Assembly (NCBI GenBank): GCA_024231375.1
Contig: JAAEQP010001740.1
Span: forward strand, 1-7,421
Reading direction: 5' to 3'
Source: a bacterium
Lineage (GTDB): Bacteria > Hydrogenedentota > Hydrogenedentia > Hydrogenedentiales > SLHB01
Length of the DNA stretch: 7,421 nt
Shown here: piece by piece, positions 6,552 to 7,421 of the stretch
Layout: the number at the start of each line of letters is the position of its first letter
How positions within the stretch are numbered: position 1 is the stretch's first letter
The notes under the pieces: model-generated
Told to the model about the DNA's origin: nothing
Seen by the model: only the letters and a program-made list of their open reading frames with translations
The model's database searches: none
Translations under genes and position numbers: made by a program

Positions 6552-7319
6552 ATGCGTACCACAACGACTGCGCGCGTAGCGCTGATGGCAGCCCTGACGG
6601 CGGCCCTCGCCCTCACCGCCTCGGCCGAATTACCTGAAGGCGAAGGGTGGGTGTCCATGTTCAACGGCAAGGACCTCGCCGAGTGGAAGGTCACGGAGAG
6701 CAACAAGGGCTTGTGGAGTGTCGTGGACGCCACCATCGACTGCAACCCGCGCCGCGACCGCAAAGGCGATAAGAGCCTCTGGTCCAAGAAGGAGTACAAG
6801 GACTTCACCCTCCGCGTTGACTGGCGCATCAAGGAGTGCAAGGGCAAGTACAACATGTACTTCATCCAACCCGATGGATCCGCGAAGCTCGACGAGAACG
6901 GCAAGATGATTGTCCTGTCCCGGCCCAACGCCGACTCGGGCATCTACCTTCGCGGTAAGCCCAATGCCCAGGTCAACATCTGGTGCTGGCCCGCCGGTTC
7001 CGGTGAAGTCTGGGGCTACCGCACCGACAAGAAGATGCCGCCCGAAGTCCGCGCCGGCGTCGTGCCGAAGGAATGCGCCGACAAACCCGTCGGCGAATGG
7101 AACACCTTCGAGATCACCATGAAAGGCGACCGCCTTACCGTCGTGCTTAATGGCAAGAAGGTCATCGACAACGCCCAGCTTCCGGGCGTACCCGAGGCCG
7201 GTCCCATCGCGCTGCAACACCATGGCGGCTATGCGGAAGCGCAAGACGCGTGGGATTCCGCGTCCAGCCTCGTCCAGTTCCGCAACATCTACATCAAGGA
7301 ACTGCCCAAGGCCGAGTAG
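6552..7319 (+). CDS. Secreted DUF1080 / 3-keto-disaccharide hydrolase family protein
   Basis: 255 aa protein of PF06439 (formerly DUF1080, concanavalin-like jelly roll). A Sec signal peptide covers residues 1-25 (ASA before cleavage). Family landmarks follow in order: GWVSMFNGKDLAEW at 32-45, LWSVVDATI at 54-62, DFTLRVDWRI at 84-93, NADSGIYLRG at 126-135, NTFEITMKGDRLTVVLNG at 184-201, GPIALQHHG at 217-225 and VQFRNIYIKEL at 241-251. About 28 residues (97-124) separate the WRI strand from the SGIYLRG motif, an extension I associate with one subgroup of the family. Known members cleave glycosides already oxidised at C3 of the sugar. It follows the TIM-barrel gene and is followed by a terminator, so it is the last gene of a two-gene operon. 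The oxidoreductase that would supply a 3-keto substrate is not in the window. Confidence 0.87.
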   Translation: MRTTTTARVALMAALTAALALTASAELPEGEGWVSMFNGKDLAEWKVTESNKGLWSVVDATIDCNPRRDRKGDKSLWSKKEYKDFTLRVDWRIKECKGKYNMYFIQPDGSAKLDENGKMIVLSRPNADSGIYLRGKPNAQVNIWCWPAGSGEVWGYRTDKKMPPEVRAGVVPKECADKPVGEWNTFEITMKGDRLTVVLNGKKVIDNAQLPGVPEAGPIALQHHGGYAEAQDAWDSASSLVQFRNIYIKELPKAE

Positions 7320-7345
7320 GAGCAGAGCCGAGAGAAGACAACGCG

Positions 7346-7377
7346 GCCCGCCGGTCCGAGAGGACCGGCGGGCTTTT
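7346..7377 (+). terminator. Intrinsic (rho-independent) terminator of the rightward operon
   Basis: A perfect 12-bp G+C-rich stem (7346-7357 with 7362-7373) closed by a GAGA tetraloop of the GNRA type and followed by TTTT. It starts 27 nt after the DUF1080 stop codon. The U tract is short, but the stem is very stable. Confidence 0.85.
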
Positions 7378-7399
7378 CGTTACCCGGAGAGCACCCCCT

Positions 7400-7421
7400 C
7401 GTCACCCTCGCGAAAGCGGGG
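7400..7421 (+). repeat. Start of a palindromic intergenic repeat, cut by the window edge
   Basis: The bases CGTCACCCTCGCGAAAGCGG and what follows resemble a common dispersed repeat whose core is CCCGCGAAAGCGGG preceded by GTCA and followed by a TCCAG-like tail. Here the stem 7406-7411 pairs with 7416-7421 around a GAAA tetraloop, with one T-G pair. Only the first half is in view, so copy number and the outer arm cannot be judged. Confidence 0.4.

Noticed and set aside
1..7421. tRNA, rRNA, CRISPR arrays, transposases, phage genes
   Set aside because: Looked for by eye on both strands; no cloverleaf, regularly spaced repeats or mobile-element proteins were seen.

Overview
The window (roughly 60% G+C by eye) holds six complete protein-coding genes in two divergent transcription units that leave from a 341-base intergenic region at 5332-5672. 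It shows no RNA genes, transposases, phage genes or CRISPR repeats. The gene families point to a free-living, polysaccharide- or glycoconjugate-degrading bacterium of the Planctomycetota / Verrucomicrobiota-Lentisphaerota / Hydrogenedentota kind: BNR (Asp-box) sialidase-fold proteins, a neutral-ceramidase-fold hydrolase, a Tat-exported sugar isomerase-like TIM barrel, and a DUF1080 (3-keto-disaccharide hydrolase family) protein. That placement is inference from family content only; there is no phylogenetic marker.

Leftward (minus-strand) operon, in order of transcription: (i) 5331-3910, a neutral/alkaline ceramidase-like metallohydrolase with no signal peptide, with the zinc-ligand pattern retained but the ceramidase nucleophile serine replaced; (ii) 3913-2489, a secreted fusion of a short Asp-box domain with an SGNH/GDSL esterase, whose start codon overlaps the previous stop as ATGA; (iii) 2486-1224, a 12-helix MFS transporter starting 2 nt after the previous stop; (iv) 1159-26, a secreted five-Asp-box sialidase-family protein, 64 nt further on. 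The tight spacing and good Shine-Dalgarno sequences indicate one polycistronic unit. A TTGACA-18-AAGAAT promoter candidate lies about 65 nt upstream of gene (i), next to a run of nine G.

Rightward (plus-strand) operon: 5673-6530, a twin-arginine-signal sugar phosphate isomerase/epimerase-type TIM barrel with a complete E/D/H/E metal-ligand set, then 6552-7319, a Sec-exported DUF1080 protein. It ends at a strong intrinsic terminator (7346-7377). The right edge (7400-7421) looks like the start of a common palindromic intergenic repeat that is cut off.

Working model (inference): a locus for taking apart a modified glycoside or glycoconjugate. The sialidase-fold protein would remove a terminal sugar and the SGNH protein would remove acyl groups, both outside the cytoplasm. 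The MFS protein would import the product, and the ceramidase-fold protein would cleave an amide or ester inside the cell. The TIM barrel/DUF1080 pair would act outside on an oxidised (3-keto) glycoside. No oxidoreductase that could make a 3-keto sugar, no sialic acid lyase or kinase, and no dedicated regulator is present in the window, so the substrate is not fixed by the sequence.
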